Shown piece after piece: positions 43,544 through 55,366 of a stretch of 64,000 bases of DNA (position 1 is the first letter of the stretch; each line of letters opens with the position of its first letter). The stretch spans positions 35,060,051 to 35,124,050 of the forward strand of contig CM039129.1 of NCBI GenBank assembly GCA_022036555.1, in the 5' to 3' direction. The DNA comes from Microstegium vimineum. Taxonomy: Eukaryota > Streptophyta > Magnoliopsida > Poales > Poaceae. The translations under genes and the position numbers were made by a program. The notes beneath the pieces are model-generated. The model made no database searches and was not told the DNA's origin. It worked only from the letters and a program-made list of their open reading frames with translations.

Positions 43544-46014
43544 ATGGGTGGTTCTACTGACGTTGATGCAAGGAACGTCATTGAAGTCTCTGAAGCAGAT
43601 CTGAAAGATGACCAGAAGTAAGCTATGGAGCAGGCTATGGAGGAGTACAAGCAGCTATACCTGAAATCCTTCATCCTAAACAGGAGTGGCGACGCAGTCT
43701 AGAAGCAAGATCCGCCGTTGTCTCGGCAGGTCACTTTCGATGCCAATCCTGGTAAGTTGCAAGATATGGTCAATTCTGCGTTAAGTCAGGCGCTCATCAG
43801 CCATTCCAATGTGTTGTCCAATACTGTATACAATATTGTCATGCAATCTTTCAAAGAAGGACAACCACCCAGGTATGTTGGTCCAGCGTATCATCAACTT
43901 GGATCGGCATCAGCCACGACTTCATCGGCGGCTCCAGCGTTCCAACCTGTGAATCCTTCTACCGATGAAGCTACACCACCGAAATCAAGCCCTACAAGCG
44001 TCGTTCGGTTGAACACCGATCCGGTGGCATCGGCAATGTCAGGAGATATAGTCCAAAGTCAGCCAACTCTCGCTAGCTGGTGGGGGTACGGCATGCCTCC
44101 GGATTCATCTGCCGATGCTAAACTGGCCCAAGGTAATGGCGCATCGGGGAAACCTCTATGGAGTCAATAATATCGGCACAGCCGATGAGTCCGATAGTGC
44201 ATTACGCTACGTCTTCTCCAAATGCACAGTTGCCGCTAGGAGATCTTCAGATGGCAATACCTAAAGTGCCTTATGGGCAGATGCAAAAAGATTTGGCAGT
44301 GATGAATCGTCCCATGATGATGGCAAATCCTCAAGCTAGGACGTCAGTGCACCAAGGAGGTCAATTTTTTTATTATTCCAAAGTACAGGAGCAGCAGGCG
44401 TCGAGTAGTTATCAATTATCGGCAAGTCACATGCCGATGACTTATAATCCTGTATGGGCCAGTCCAGTTCAACAATAGGTAGTACAACCTGGATACCAAG
44501 TACCGGGAGCACAACAGTACCATTACCTGGCAAACTCTCAGAATGAGACGTCGGTATATCGACCGATGAATACCATGCCACAATATGCCCCAGGGAGCAT
44601 TCAAGGTTATACATCAGCAAATCAACCGGTGCATAATATTCAGCAAGGTGGTGCTGCACCTGTGCCAACCGGACCAGCTTATCCTCCACAGAGGCAAGAA
44701 GGGGTATATCAACCAGTCCAGTCGATGAATATCCAATCAGTACATCGGCAGGATCAGGATGCATACTGGGTCGATAAGATCGTCGAAGTAATGAAAGAAC
44801 AATTCGGTATTAAGCCTAAGGTCAATACATACTCTTATCAGATGACATACCCTCAAGCCTATGATCTGATTCCTCTCCCAAATCGGTACAAGGTGCCAGA
44901 TTTCATGAAGTTTTCTGGCCAGGATGATACATCGACAATGGAGGACATCAACCGCTTCATTATCCAGTGTGGAGAGGCATCTAGCCGAGATGAGCTAAGG
45001 GTAAGGTTGTTTTCATCATCCTTATCTGGAGCGGCGTTCACATGGTTCATCTCGCTTCCTCCAAATTCTGTGATTACTTGGGCCGATCTGGAGAAGCAGT
45101 TTCACAAATACTTCTTCTCTAGCGTTCATGAGAAAAGGATTACCGATTTGGTCAAGCTGAAGCAGCGCAATGAGGAATCGGTAGAGAGCTTTGTCCAAAG
45201 GCTTCGAGATGTGAAGAATAAATGCTACAGCTTAGTGCTGGATGATCGGCAATTGGCAGATTTGGCTTTCCAGGGATTGCTACCACATATCAAGAATGAG
45301 TACGCATCTCAAGAGTTCGAGAGCCTGAGTCATCTCGTGCAAAGAGTTGCCTATCAGGAAGTTAAAGCTTTCGAACCTAGAAATACTTGGAATAAGAAGG
45401 TGTCCTTCATTGAACAAGAGGAAGATTCTGAGTCAGATGAAGGGACGGATATCGGCGTTGCTGATAAGAAGCCGATATCCTATCCGTTTGGTTAAAAGGA
45501 GGCTGAGAGGTTCACTTTTGATATTGCTAAAGCCGATAGAATATTTGATCTGCTGCTACAAGAAGGGCGGATTAAGAAGGCCCCTAATCAAGTGATTCCA
45601 TCGACTGAAGAGCTTAGAAGGATGAGGTACTGTAAGTGGCATGATGCAACCTCGCACAGTACCAATGATTGCAAAGTCTTTAGGCAGCAGTTGCAGTCAG
45701 AAATCGAGTTTGGGCGAATTAAGTTTGAAAATTCTAAAGCTCAGAGGCCGATGAAAATTGACCAGCATCCGTTTCCAAATAATATGGTGGAAACCAGCGG
45801 GAAAGTCAAAGTACTGACGTCGGAGGTAGCCAAGAAAAATTCATCGGTGGACCCCGAACATCAAATAGCTATGCAGGATATAAAGGGAAAGAAGCTTGCC
45901 GATGAAAGAGAAGGTAAAAGAACTGCCGATGACAGCAGCAGCTCCAGGAAGCCTCAAAGACGTGCGTCATATGGCGTTGTAATCACGCTAAGGGAGGACA
46001 CGATAGGAATATGA
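43544..46014 (+). pseudogene. Element D gag (broken)
   Basis: The start MGGSTDVDARNVIEVSE at ATG 43544 matches element C. TAA lies at 43619-43621 and TAG at 43700-43702 (codon 53, shared with C). A frameshift near 44165 moves the frame to 44158-44478, then a TAG near 44478 and another shift lead to 44566-45495. That frame holds the retrotransposon gag domain (FTWFISLPPNSVITW, LADLAFQGLLPHI). TAA at 45493-45495 is followed by 45592-46014 with CKWHDATSHSTNDC, the Tat-type His/Cys segment that stands in for a zinc knuckle. A Gln/Pro/Met-rich section precedes the gag domain. It would form the capsid. Confidence 0.87.
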
Positions 46015-49000
46015 GCGTTCGCGAGAGGAGCAGCATCGGCAGCAGGAAGAAGAGAGACACCAAGAGTGGTATCGGCATAAAGATCATTGGAAATGCCCCT
46101 TCTTCGTCCATTGTTGGGAAGAAGGCATCAAGCTGCCCACTACCGATAATTTTCCTGAATGCAACGGGTACTATCCTACTGATCGGTCAGAGAAGAAGTC
46201 TCGCTTTGAAGGCCAGGGATCAAGCTATGCTAGGCCGATCAGAGGAAAAAGAATCAGTACATGATCGGCTGGGGGGCAAACTCAGTGTACATGACAGGTT
46301 TGGCAAGCGTATCCGTCAAGAAAAGATCAAAGAGAGGGCTAATGCAAGGGTGCCCGATGAAGAGATATTCTCTAGAGATCCAAACATAAGGGGTAACACG
46401 AGCCAACACAGTGAGAAACAGTACCAACCTGTTTGGAAGACTAAGCTTCCTCAATGGTGTCCCAAAGGCCTGACAAAGACTCAAAGAAGGAGAATCCAGC
46501 ATGAACTCCAGAATGATCTGGGTCATAGCTCTTCGAAAGGAGAACCTCCAGTTTGGGAGTGGAGGCCAAAACACCAGGAAAGGAGTCCATTGGCAGAAGT
46601 CAACATGGTTGTTATGTTGCCGATGGAATTTATGACACCTACTGATGCTGAAGAAGAAGCTGCTAATATGGCTCAGCTAGTGCTAGATCCGATGGCAGTT
46701 GTCTTTGAAAAACCCGATGATGAAAGACAGCATCTGAGAGCCTTGTTTGTCAAGGGCAAAGTCGATGGGCAACCAGTATCAAAGATGTTAGTCGATGGTG
46801 GAGCGTCGATTAATATAATGTCGTATGTCATGTTCAGGAAGCTTGGGAAAGGTGACCAAGACTTAATCAAGATGGATATGAAGCTGAAAGATTTTGAGGG
46901 CAATGTGTCATCGGCTATGGGAGCCATATGTGTCGAATTGAACCTACAACATTTAAGTCTTGGGAAGGGAACCTACAATTTGCTTTTGGGAAGGGATTGG
47001 ATTCACGCTAACTGCTGCATCCCTTCTACGATGCACCAAAGCCTTGTGCAATGGGTTGGAGATAGAATTGAAGTCGTCCGGAGTGAAGTCCCGTCAATTG
47101 TTGCATCGACAGAATCGGAGACCTATGAACAGACCAAGTGCATATCTGGTGAAGCTTGGGATACAGAATTCCTCAAGGTGGCCGATTACCAGATTACACC
47201 GATCCAAGCAGTCGGTTCTGAAGAAGAAGTTTAATGGATCAGTTCACCGATGATGGAAAACTTGGATAGGGGTTTACGTCAGCCGATGATTTGCTAGAAA
47301 TAGACATCGGCGATGGTAGTAAGCCTAGGCCAACTTTTATTAATGCTAAGTTAGATTCCCAATGTAAGCAACGGTTGAGTGATTTGTTAAAGGAATATAA
47401 AGATTGTTTTTCTTGGGATTATATAGAGATGTCTGGTCTAGACCGATCCATAGTTGAACATCGGTTGCCTATTAAGTCGGGTTTTCAACCACATCGGCAA
47501 CCAGCGCGCCGATGTAACCCTACTGTACTACCCGATATTAAAACTGAGGTTACAAAGTTAATCGAAGCTGGATTTATTCGGCAATGCCGATATGCTAAAT
47601 GGATTTCTAATGTGGTTCCTGTATATAAGAATAATGGAAAGCTTCGTTTTTGTATTGATTTCAAGAATCTCAATAAAGCTACGCCAATGGATGGCTATCC
47701 AATGCCTGTTGCCGATCTACTAGTGGATGCTTCTGCTGGGCATAAGATTATCAGTTTTATGGATGGCAATGTTGGATATAATCAAATATTCATGGCTGAA
47801 GAAGATATATCCAAAACTGCTTTTAGGTGTCCAGGTCACGTCGGTTTGTTTGAGTGGATCGTAATGACTTTTGGGTTGAAGAATGCCGGTGCTACTTATC
47901 AAAGAGAGATGAATTTTATTTTTCATAAGTACATCAGTACGTTGGTCGAAATCTATATCGACGATGTGGTGTTTAAGTCTGGAGACTTTGAAAAGCATCT
48001 TGCCGATCTGCGAAAGATTCTGGAGTGCACAAGGGAGCATGGGCTAAAGATGAATCCAAATAAGTGCGCGTTTGGCGTATCGGCGGGTCAATTCTTAGGG
48101 TTCATGGTGCATCAAAGGGGCATAGAGATCGGTAAAAAATCTATTGATGCAATTAATAGAGTGGATGCTCCTACGAACAAGACTGAGTTGCAATCTTTGA
48201 TCGGCAAGATTAATTTTATTAGAAGATTCATATCTAATCTGTCTGGGAAGATTAAGTCTTTTAGCCCATTGCTGAAGCTAAAGACCGGTCAGGAATTTGT
48301 GTGGGGAGAGAAGCAGCAATCGGCTTTGGAAGAAATTAAGAGGTATCTGACAAATCCTCCGGTTTTGATTCCACCTCGACATGGGAAACCCTTCAGATTG
48401 TATTTGTCTGTCGATGATGGTGTTATCGGTCAGCCTTGATTCAAGAATTTGAAGGAAAAGAACGTGTGATTTATTATTTGAGTAGAAGGCTGGTGGATGC
48501 TGAAACCAGGTATTCGGCCGTTGAAAAATTGTGTTTGTGTCTATACTTCTCTTGTACCAAGTTAAGGCATTATTTGCTATCGGCCGAGTGTACTGTCATA
48601 TGTAAGGATGATGTGGTCAAGTATATGTTGTCAATGCTGATATTGAGCGGAAGAATCGGCAAGTGGATTTTGGCGTTGTCTGAATTTGATCTGAGGTATG
48701 AATCAACTAAGGAAGTGAAAGGGCAGGTGATGGCTGATTTTGTTAATCAGCATTGCGGTATGCTAAATTCAGTAGAGATTGCTCCTTGGACTTTGTTCTT
48801 TGATGGTTCCACATGTAAGGAGGGAGCAGGTATTGGCGTTATCTTGATTTCACCCCGAGGGAAAAAGTATGAAATCTCATTGCCAATTATTGCTACTTCG
48901 ACGAATAATCAGGCTGAGTACCAGGCGTTACTGAAGAGGTTGGAATTGCTTAGGGAAGTGTGTGCCGATGCCGTGGAAATCTTTGGTGATTCTATGTTGG

Positions 49001-50450
49001 TAATCAATCAATTGGTTGGAACATATGAGTGCCGAAGTGATATTTTGATTGCATATCATGGGAAGTGCTTACAGTTATTAAAGGAATTCAGAGAATATCG
49101 TCTTGAACACATTCCTAGGTTGCATAATGAAGAATCCAATCGATTGGCGCAAGATGCTTCGGGATATCAGCCGATTCAAGAAGTAATGACATCGGTAATA
49201 GTTGTCGATGACTGGAGAAAAGACATTGTCGATTACTTAAGAGATCCGTCTAGGAAAGTTGAAAGACGGTTGAGGTTTCAGGCTACCAAGTATGTGCTCC
49301 TTGATGATGAATTGTATTATCACACAATTGATGGAGTTTTGCTCAGATGCCTTAATGGGGAGGAATCGAAGAAGTTGATGGGTGAAATTCATGAGGGAGT
49401 ATGTGGAGCGCATCAATTGGCACTCAAGATGAAGTGGGTGATTAGGCGAAATGGATATTATTGGCCGACAATTCTTGAGGATTGTTTTGATTACTTCAAA
49501 GGGTGCCAAGATTGTCAGAAGTTCGGTAATGTTCAGAGGGCACCTGCGTCGGCAATGAATCCTATAATCAATCCTTGGTCGTTTAGAGGATGGGCCATTG
49601 ATCTCATCGGCCAAATTTACCCACCGTCGAGCAAGGGCATAAATTTATACTCGTTGCCACTAATTATTTCACGAAGTGGGTTGAAGCTATTCCTTTGAAG
49701 AATGTGACATCGGCAAACATGATAGATTTTGTGAACGAGCACATTGTTTACCGATTTGGAATTCCTCAGACTATTACGACTGATCAAGGGACCATGTTTA
49801 CGTCGGGGGAGTTTGATGAATTTGCTATCGGTATGGGGTTCAAAGTGTTGAATTCTTCTCCTTATTATGCTCAAGCTAATGGTCAGGTTGAAGCAACTAA
49901 TAAGGGAATAATTAAGCTTATCAAGCGCAAGATTGAAGAGAACTCTAGAAGGTGGCATGTAGTATTGAATGAAGTTTTGTGGTCATATCGGATGGCATGT
50001 CATGGTGCTACTAAGGTTTCGCCATATCAGTTAGTATACGGACATGATGTTGTCCTACCTTGGGAAATTAAAACTGGTTCTAGACGGTTGTTTTCCCAGG
50101 ACTAGTTAGCAGCCGATGAGTATGATATCCTTATGAAGGATGAGTTAGAAGACCTAGCGGGTCATCGGCTAAGAGCTCTAATCAGTATTGAGGAGAACAA
50201 GAAAAGAGTTGCCAGATGGTATAACAAGAAGGTAAAGGTGAAAGAGTTTGCCGATGGTGATTTGGTGTGGAAACTGATTTTACCGATTGGAACCAAAAGT
50301 TCGAAGTTTGGGAAGTGGTCTCCTAATTGGGAAGGTCCTTTTCGGATAAATCAGTATGTTTCGGGCAACGCTTATATTTTGGAGACTCTCGAAGAAGTTG
50401 CATTTTCCAGAGCGATCAATGGTAAATATTTGAAAAAAATATTATCCTAG
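46011..50450 (+). pseudogene. Element D pol: protease, RT, two RNase H domains, integrase (broken)
   Basis: Protease is in 46700-47080 (LVDGGASINIM, LLLGRDWIH). RT is in 47291-48439 with RFCIDFKNLNKATP, FMDGNVGYNQIFMAEED, TFGLKNAGATYQR and YIDDVV. After a TGA/frameshift at 48437 the frame 48436-49698 carries a weakened first RNase H (YYLSRRLVDAETRYSAVEK). A second RNase H follows (FFDGSTCKEGAGIG, NNQAEYQALL, FGDSMLVINQ, EESNRLAQDAS), and then the integrase zinc region (HEGVCGAHQ, CFDYFKGCQDCQ). The integrase core crosses a frameshift near 49640 to 49695-50105 (TTDQGTMFTSGEF, ANGQVEATNKG). TAG at 50103-50105 precedes the C-terminal part up to 50450. A second, archaeal-like RNase H is diagnostic of Tat elements. 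Confidence 0.92.
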
Positions 50451-50578
50451 TATCTGGATAGATGCATGAAGTAATACAAATGTAAGTACCGATGATAAAG
50501 TCATTATGTGAAACATCGGCAAATGAAACGTTATATTACAAGAACAGTCGTCAAGATCACAGTTATCGGTACAACAAA

Positions 50579-51145
50579 TTACAACAGGGATTGGATGGAT
50601 GAAATCGCACGAAGGCAAACTTGGTCAGCTTCCTCTATTTCCATGGCATCGTCATCGGCAGTACCCTCAACTGTCTTGATTTTTCTTCTCATCAGAAGAG
50701 CTTCACGAGCGTTGTCGTCCCTTTCTTGTTGCAAAGATTTGGTCATAGCAGGGAGTTGGGTTTTCTTCTGGGTGACTGAATTTAAAGCTTCATATACCTT
50801 CTTTAACTCAGCCAGCAGTTCTTTCTGTGCCGATAGACGAATAATCTCTTGTTCAAGCTCGGTACTAGAAGCTTCTAGACGACCGATGTCCTTATGTTTT
50901 TTGTTCGTGGTCTGCTTGAGCTTGAGTATTTCTTCTTCAAGTTGTGCCTTAGCAGTTCTATCGGCGATGCGGCGTGAAGCCTTTTGGTATTGAAGTTGTC
51001 GGCTCTCAAGATATGCTGCTTGGAAGAGCGTCTCTTCGATATCGGCAAGAAGTTGACCTTGAATCTCTTTGAAGGCTATCCTTACTGCGTTGGAATCTTG
51101 GACCAATCGGTCATCAGGTTCGCATACAATAAATTACAGCAGAGA
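50579..51145 (-). CDS. Antisense coiled-coil ORF in the 3' region of element D
   Basis: An intact minus-strand frame of about 175-187 codons lies between pol and the 3' LTR, opposite to gag-pol. The protein is highly charged and Glu/Lys/Gln/Leu-rich with heptad-like spacing over most of its length (for example LEASSTELEQEIIRLSAQ), so it should form a long coiled coil. There is no membrane segment or catalytic motif. No ATG opens the frame (first candidate is TTG at 51106) and it runs to a stop at about 51140, close to the element E junction, so the N-terminus is probably cut off. Antisense extra ORFs at this position are known in Tat-lineage elements. Their role is unknown. Confidence 0.6.
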
Positions 51146-51153
51146 CTGAATCT

Positions 51154-51303
51154 TGGACCGGTTGCAAGTGTGAAGGGCAAGCAGGTGATGCTTGGCGCCG
51201 ATGGACCAAGGCAATGGTGAAGAGCAAGTGAGGTCAAGATCGATGAACCAATACGGTCATGTGATGATATGGAGTGGATCATATCATTTGACAAGCAGTT
51301 GGT
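51154..51303 (+). repeat. Element E 5' LTR fragment
   Basis: It aligns without gaps to 55551-55700 with few differences (TGGACCGGTTGCAAGTG against TGGACCGATTGCAAGTG). At 51304 it passes straight into gag, so a deletion removed the rest of the LTR, the primer site and the gag start. Confidence 0.88.
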
Positions 51304-52407
51304 CTCATGAAAGCTTGGTTCACAAACATGGCTCTCTCATTAATGAATTGCTAAATCTTAAAAATGAAGAGAGCTCATCACGTGGGTCAAATGATCAATC
51401 ACATGTTGTTGCTAACCCTTGTGATGTAGGTAAGAAGAATGTATCCACCTCTTGTGATGATTTAATTAATATGCCATGTTCTTCAAATATAGATGATTGT
51501 TCTACTTCTATGTCTTGTGAGACTAACCTTTTGAAGGAGAACAATGAGCTCAAAAGTGAATTGAAGAAGATGAGCAACAAGCTAGAGAGGTCTTACACTT
51601 CCAAGGTCACCTTTGATCACATGATGAACAATCAAAGAAGACATGGTGACAAGAGTGGAATTGGTTTCCACAAGGGCAAGGGCAAGAAAGAGAAGAAGCA
51701 AGAACATAAGAAGCTAACTCATCTAATGTGCTTCAAGTGCCATGGGATGGGACATCTTGCAAATGTTTTCCCAACCAAGAATGCTCAAGATAAGCCACAA
51801 GTCAAGCCCCAAGTGAAATACAAGATCAACCATCAAGATGGTGATTCGGGGATGACAAAGAAGAGGAAAACAAGAAGAGGTGGCAAAGCAAGAGCAAGGC
51901 ATCCAACTCATATTCATGATGCCAACAAGATGATGATGAGCAAAGATCAAGAGAAGAATCATTTGGCTCACATCAAGTGCTTCAAGTGTGAAGATATGGG
52001 ACACTTTGCCTCGAAGTGTCCTACCAAGCTTGAGATGAAGATTCAAGCAAAAGAGAAGAGGCAAGACAATGAGAAGCACATGAGCAAGGAAGAAAAGGCT
52101 CAAGCAAAGAGAATGTGATACTCATGTTGGGAAAGGGGACACATGGCTCATTCATGTCCACTAGGTATGACTTCTAAGCTCATTTCAATTGATAATGATC
52201 ATATGCTTAGAAAGGATGGTAGTGGTACCTCTATGGTTTCTATTGCAAAACATCCTACTATTCATACTAAGGCATTGCCTAAGTATGTTGCTCCTAACTT
52301 GAGAGGACCCAAACTAGTTTTGGGTACCATCAACAACTGGATGAATGTGTGTAGGTACCATTGGCATTGGAGGCTTGATTCAATGTGTTTCATATTGTTT
52401 ATCATAT
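51304..52407 (+). pseudogene. Element E gag fragment with zinc knuckles
   Basis: The frame is open to TGA 52116-52118 and continues in frame to about 52407. It shows a Leu-rich segment (HKHGSLINELLNL), a short coiled coil (LLKENNELKSELKKMSNKLE) and three CCHC units. CFKCHGMGHLANVF has lost its last Cys. CFKCEDMGHFASKC is intact. In the third, the first Cys codon has become the TGA (remaining YSCWERGHMAHSC). The C-terminal KHPTIHTKALPKYVAPNLRGPK segment is conserved in gag proteins of this group. Three knuckles in a row suggest RNA binding. The N-terminal part is missing. Confidence 0.82.
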
Positions 52408-55366
52408 GATTGAGTCAGGTAGTGAAGCTTAGTGCTATTCTCATCCCAATGCCAAGTGAAAAGAATGAAGTCCAAATGCTATAACATACAAGTGTATGAT
52501 CAAATTGTGGTGGCCTATTGGATTAGTTGAAGCATGCTAATGAATTGATCATGATCCACCAAGGTATATCTCTTGTTGATCAAGTTCATTTTGGATGTGT
52601 ATAAGTCATTTGAATTGGATATACACTTAGTGCATATAAGTTGATTGAATTGGATATATATGTGTGCACTAGTTGCTTGCTATAAGATGTTTGAATGGAT
52701 TAAATGCTTAGTGATCAAGTTTGAGTTGGTTTGAATGGATGTGATCTATAGACTACTTTTAGTAAGTGATTGAATGGATATATGTCTCTTGAGAGTGTTC
52801 AAACAAGTTGATATCAAGTTTGGTTCAATTTGAAGAAGCTTAGCTCATTTTGCTCAAATCTGCCATTTAGTCAAAATCTGAGCTAGTCGTGATTATAGCC
52901 ATGTTTAAGAGATCAAATCTATTTGGACTGGCTTGAAATTTGGTTTGCATGCTCTACACTTATGGTATTAGTTTCTGTGAAAATTTCATGGATAATGGAT
53001 AAGGGATACTTCGGTTTTGGAGTGGATCTTGTCAACACATGTGCAACAGTTTTCAGCATGTACCTATGTGGAAAGATGTGAAATCTGGTAGCAATCTAGA
53101 AGTCCAATAAAGCTCAAATTTTTATGGCTGCTAGATGACTTAGTGAAGCACATCTCCACCCAATTTCCTGGTCATTGGATATGTACTTTGGGAGATATGA
53201 TATATTCTTTGAAGGGTACAGAATCTGCCAGAAAAGTGATAAATATTGGATTGACTTAGAGTCACTTAGATTGAAAGGTCCTCAAGTTCGAATCATGCTT
53301 ATAAGTGATTGAGGTACCTATGTTAGCAATGAGTACAAGGCCATTTGATTTTGGAGTATACTTGACACATATTTAGTACTCAAGATGAAGATCAATCAAA
53401 CAAAGTCATTTCAAGTGAGTATCAAGGATGATTCATAGAGAAAGGTCACTTCTCCCTTTTGTAGGGGCTTGCCGCCTTTTGTAGGTAAACCAAGAACATT
53501 ACTTGGAAGGCTAACATGGAAGTGGTGATCTAGGGATCATTTGGAGATTCTTAGTTGAAAGCTATCAATAGGATTGAACAAAAGAAAGCAAGCAACACCC
53601 AAGAGAGATTAATGATCTTAACTTTCAAGTGGTATCACCTTCTACAAGTGGTACATCATTTGGTATTCTCTAATGCAAGCAAAGATCAAGAAAGAAGCAA
53701 GTCAACCACAACAAGAAAGTGCACTTGATCATTAGTAGGACTCAAAACATATGGGTGAAGATTAACATTTCAAGTGATATTCATTGGTCTTCACCATGCT
53801 CTTAATGGGACTTCACATTTCTAATTGGATATGAAATATATATGACTATCCTCTACTCCAACATAGCAAAGGTGAAATTGTTTGACATATTCATACATCC
53901 ATTGCTTAGGACATGTTTAGTGCATATAGTCATACATAGTGATCATTCATTGAAAATTAAATGAATTTTATGCTTATAGCCTACCACTATAGCTTGATTG
54001 AGTTGTTTGATCTAGTGGTGGTATATAAGTTTGTTCATGAGCTAGTAAACCCAAGTACTTGATCTATTCATGGATTGTATAAGTGACAAGTACAACCTCT
54101 ATAATATAACCACTTAATGCGTGTGAACAAGCTTAGAGAGGGTTTAAACCAGACTTGAAAACTTATGCTATACATGTTAGTACAAGTCCAACATAGAAGC
54201 TCATGAAGATTAATCTAGTTCAAGCACAAGACAATAATGCAAATGGATATCAAGATGTAACCTACAAGTGGTATCTAGACTTATGCTAGTCTTTCAAATA
54301 GTATCAACCTTCATATTGGTACTTGCAAAAGATGTCTAGTTATAGAATACTTGAGATAGCCCACATGTGTTTAATTCAAGTGATTCTACAAGTGGTAATA
54401 TCACAAGTGATATCCTACAAGCAATCAAGTGATCCTCAACTTTAAGTGATCAAATCAAAATTCTCTTGCTTGCAATGCTTATTTGGATGACATTTACTTT
54501 GACCAAAGGGGAGTTGCCCTACTCAATGGTATAATGGTCAATGATCTTACATGAAGAGTCATCCAATACATATGTGTTAGTGTCCATCAAAAAGTATCAA
54601 CTATCTACCCTAGTGCAACCTTTGCATCAATAAATAAGTGTTACCTTTTATGGAATTGATGACAAAGGGGAAGAGATTAGTGCAAAGATATGAGTATATG
54701 GTGAAAATGCACTAAGAGGGAAAGAGACATGGACATGGACAAGGGAACAAGATCAAAGGATCAAAGTCTTGGACTAAGAGATGAGATGCACACAAGTAGG
54801 GGGAGCAAGCTCATGAATTGATTGATTTCATTTGATATGTGCATATTCATGTGCTTGCTTGCATATTGCATAAGTATTATCTTTATATGCATGCTTGTGT
54901 GGTGTATGCTAGTTATAGGACTTGAATGATGATTTGGTAACTAGAATGCATAGGTTGGTAAGCTAGATATTTTGATCTTTCAAGTGGTATCTAGAAACCA
55001 TGCTTATTATGTTGATCTCACGGGGTTTCTAGTGTTTTTGTGATATCTAGCTAACCATGGTGGTGCTAAGGATGAACTTCAAGTAGAACTACAATGAGTA
55101 TCTTCAAAGGTTTATGCTATAACCCTTAGCATCACTTAGTAGTGCTAGAACTCCCAAAACTCCTATTTATGCATGTGTGCAAGGATTAAAACAAATCTTT
55201 TTGAGCACACATGTAGGGGGAGCTATCACTACCAAGTCGGATTTTGTGGCATTTATCCAAATCTTTACATAGAGCTTAAATGTTGGATAAATGGCATAAT
55301 ATCCAAAAATGATCTTAATTTCCATATCTTTGTAGAGTTGTCATCAATTACCAAAAAGGGGGAGAT
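52408..55366 (+). other. Element E long non-coding internal region
   Basis: I find no coding frame of note. The sequence is AT-rich and uses the words CAAGTGGTAT, CAAGTGATAT and TTCAAGTGG again and again. Where an autonomous copia element would carry pol, this copy has nothing recognisable. It ends with the polypurine tract AAAAAGGGGGAGAT at 55353-55366. Confidence 0.75.
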
